Below are positions 13,117 to 14,047 of a DNA stretch of 14,047 nt, one piece after another. This DNA is from an uncultured Moraxella sp. GTDB taxonomy: Bacteria > Pseudomonadota > Gammaproteobacteria > Pseudomonadales > Moraxellaceae. The position numbers and the translations under genes were made by a program. The notes under the pieces are model-generated. The model had not been told where the DNA came from, ran no database searches, and worked only from the letters and a program-made list of their open reading frames with translations. Where the stretch lies: the NCBI GenBank assembly GCA_916720335.1, contig CAKAQU010000037.1, positions 1 through 14,047 on the forward strand, given 5' to 3'. How positions within the stretch are numbered: the stretch's first letter is position 1; each line of letters opens with the position of its first letter.

Positions 13117-14009
13117 AAAATCACTGCTGTAACGATGCTCAAAAACGGTCCCACACCAAACATCAAGCCAGATACTACAATTCCAAATGCGGTAACAGTG
13201 GAGCCCAAAAACCGTCCAAATAATCGTATTAAAATCGATCCTACTATCGGCGCAATAATGATTGTCAGCAGTAAAAATCCACCTGAGCGTTTCTCGGCAG
13301 CATCCTCTTCTGCTAAAACTTCAGGCTCGGTACGCAGTCTTTTGTCAATTACTGCAATGGCGTCCGAGATGCCTTTAGCGTAATCACCATCTTTGAAGGC
13401 AGGAACAACTTCATGACGAATAATTCTTTTAATAATCGCATCAGGTAACACACCTTCAACACCATAGCCTGTCAAAATATAAACTTTCCTGTCGTTAATC
13501 GCAGCAAATATCAAAATTCCATTATCTTTACCTTTGGTACCCAATTTCCAACGTTTGGCGGTGGCAAATGCGTAATCAAAGACATCCACCCCATTCGTCG
13601 TCGGTACAATCACCACCCCTATTTGCGCTAATTTATCGTTATAAATCTGTAAAATTTGAGCCTGAAGTTTTTCTTTTTCACTGTCTGTCAAAACATGCGC
13701 TTCATCAATGACAGGACTGTTTAAAACCAAGTCATCACTACCGATTGGGGATGAATTTGAAGTTTTGGAACCTTGATTTTTATCTGAGCTACTTAGTTCT
13801 TTAGCATTGCTACTGTTAGCGGTTGCAGTTGCTTGATTTGACTGCTGATTGGTTTGGCTTAACTGACTTAGTGCTGCCAAATCATCTTCAAGTGTATTTG
13901 CAGCATCTTTACCGTAAGCAAAACCAACACAAAACCAGCTAAAAACCACAAATAACGCTGTTATTAGGCTTGTTTGCCAAGCATATCGTTTTTTATCCAG
14001 ATTTGTCAT
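13110..14009 (-). CDS. Secreted TPM-domain (YgcG-like) membrane protein, stops before its Gly-rich tail
   Basis: The 299-residue product has a positively charged start and a hydrophobic segment (about 13-32) ending FAYG, which looks like a signal peptide. A Ser/Asn/Gln-rich linker (about 50-90) follows. The TPM domain lies at about 97-230: SPVIDEAHVLTDSEKEKL, IGVVIVPTTNG, KDNGILIFAAINDRKVYI, GYGVEGVLPDA and HEVVPAFKDGDYAKGI. Two hydrophobic segments (about 243-298) come next. Some TPM proteins are linked to photosystem repair or phosphatase activity, but the bacterial role is unknown; many lie beside lemA, which would be beyond the right edge here. AAGGA lies a normal distance before the ATG. 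The frame ends with TTT TGG TAA inside a run of six T, whereas the family's Gly-rich tail is present downstream in the -1 frame (12955-13116). The TPM domain itself is complete. Confidence 0.87.
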   Translation of the reverse strand: MTNLDKKRYAWQTSLITALFVVFSWFCVGFAYGKDAANTLEDDLAALSQLSQTNQQSNQATATANSSNAKELSSSDKNQGSKTSNSSPIGSDDLVLNSPVIDEAHVLTDSEKEKLQAQILQIYNDKLAQIGVVIVPTTNGVDVFDYAFATAKRWKLGTKGKDNGILIFAAINDRKVYILTGYGVEGVLPDAIIKRIIRHEVVPAFKDGDYAKGISDAIAVIDKRLRTEPEVLAEEDAAEKRSGGFLLLTIIIAPIVGSILIRLFGRFLGSTVTAFGIVVSGLMFGVGPFLSIVTAVIFW

Positions 14010-14047
14010 TGGTTTTCCTTATTGAATCAAGTTTAATGTGCTGCTAT
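14010..14047 (-). other. Edge region upstream of the TPM gene
   Basis: Only 38 bases are visible. On the minus strand they contain the AAGGA ribosome binding site of the TPM gene. One frame reads SSTLNLIQ followed by TAA overlapping that site, which could be the end of a co-transcribed upstream gene, but this is too short to support a call. Confidence 0.25.

Noticed and set aside
1..14047. Search for mobile elements, CRISPR arrays, toxin-antitoxin pairs, defence genes, tRNAs.
   Set aside because: No transposase-like frame, terminal repeats, spacer-repeat pattern, tRNA-like cloverleaf or defence-type domain was recognised; the content is core metabolism and cell maintenance.

Overview
The window is an AT-rich stretch (roughly 40% G+C by eye) of what looks like an ordinary chromosome from a gammaproteobacterium, most likely a member of the Moraxellaceae (Moraxella, Psychrobacter or relative). 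This is inferred from the gene set (zipA next to ligA, a maeB-type malic enzyme, a PuuP-like permease, an archaeal/bacterial class II CCA enzyme) and the base composition; no rRNA or other taxonomic marker is present. No tRNA, rRNA, insertion sequence, prophage or CRISPR array was seen.

Left part, minus strand (1-3603): the 3'-truncated ligA (NAD+-dependent DNA ligase) runs off the left edge. Twenty bases upstream of it is zipA (FtsZ membrane anchor), and hemH (ferrochelatase) comes before that. The first two are a classic pair; hemH sits where smc is found in many relatives. hemH and zipA share an 11-base element about 40-50 bases before their starts.

Centre, plus strand (3806-10396): a four-helix membrane protein with a long coiled coil and two C-terminal zinc ribbons; a Spo0M-like arrestin-fold protein; the two-domain malic enzyme MaeB, closed by a strong terminator; and an overlapping pair of cca (tRNA CCA-adding enzyme) and a pteridine-reductase-type SDR. 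The Cca protein has lost the HD phosphohydrolase motif that the E. coli enzyme carries.

Right part: a 356-base non-coding region (10397-10752) with nested inverted repeats, two plausible promoters and a leader hairpin precedes a TTG-initiated PuuP-like polyamine/amino-acid permease. It converges on a TetR-family regulator, with a shared terminator between them. Upstream of the regulator on the minus strand is a secreted TPM-domain (YgcG-like) protein whose reading frame stops one codon after a run of six T, while its characteristic glycine-rich C-terminal tail continues intact in the -1 frame. This apparent frameshift is the most interesting single observation in the window.

Apart from the ligA/zipA and cca/SDR pairs the genes are functionally unrelated housekeeping functions. 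I did not find a new multi-gene system. The points worth a second look are the TPM frameshift, the permease leader region, the degenerate Cca HD domain, the uncharacterised zinc-ribbon membrane protein, and several dyads in promoter regions.
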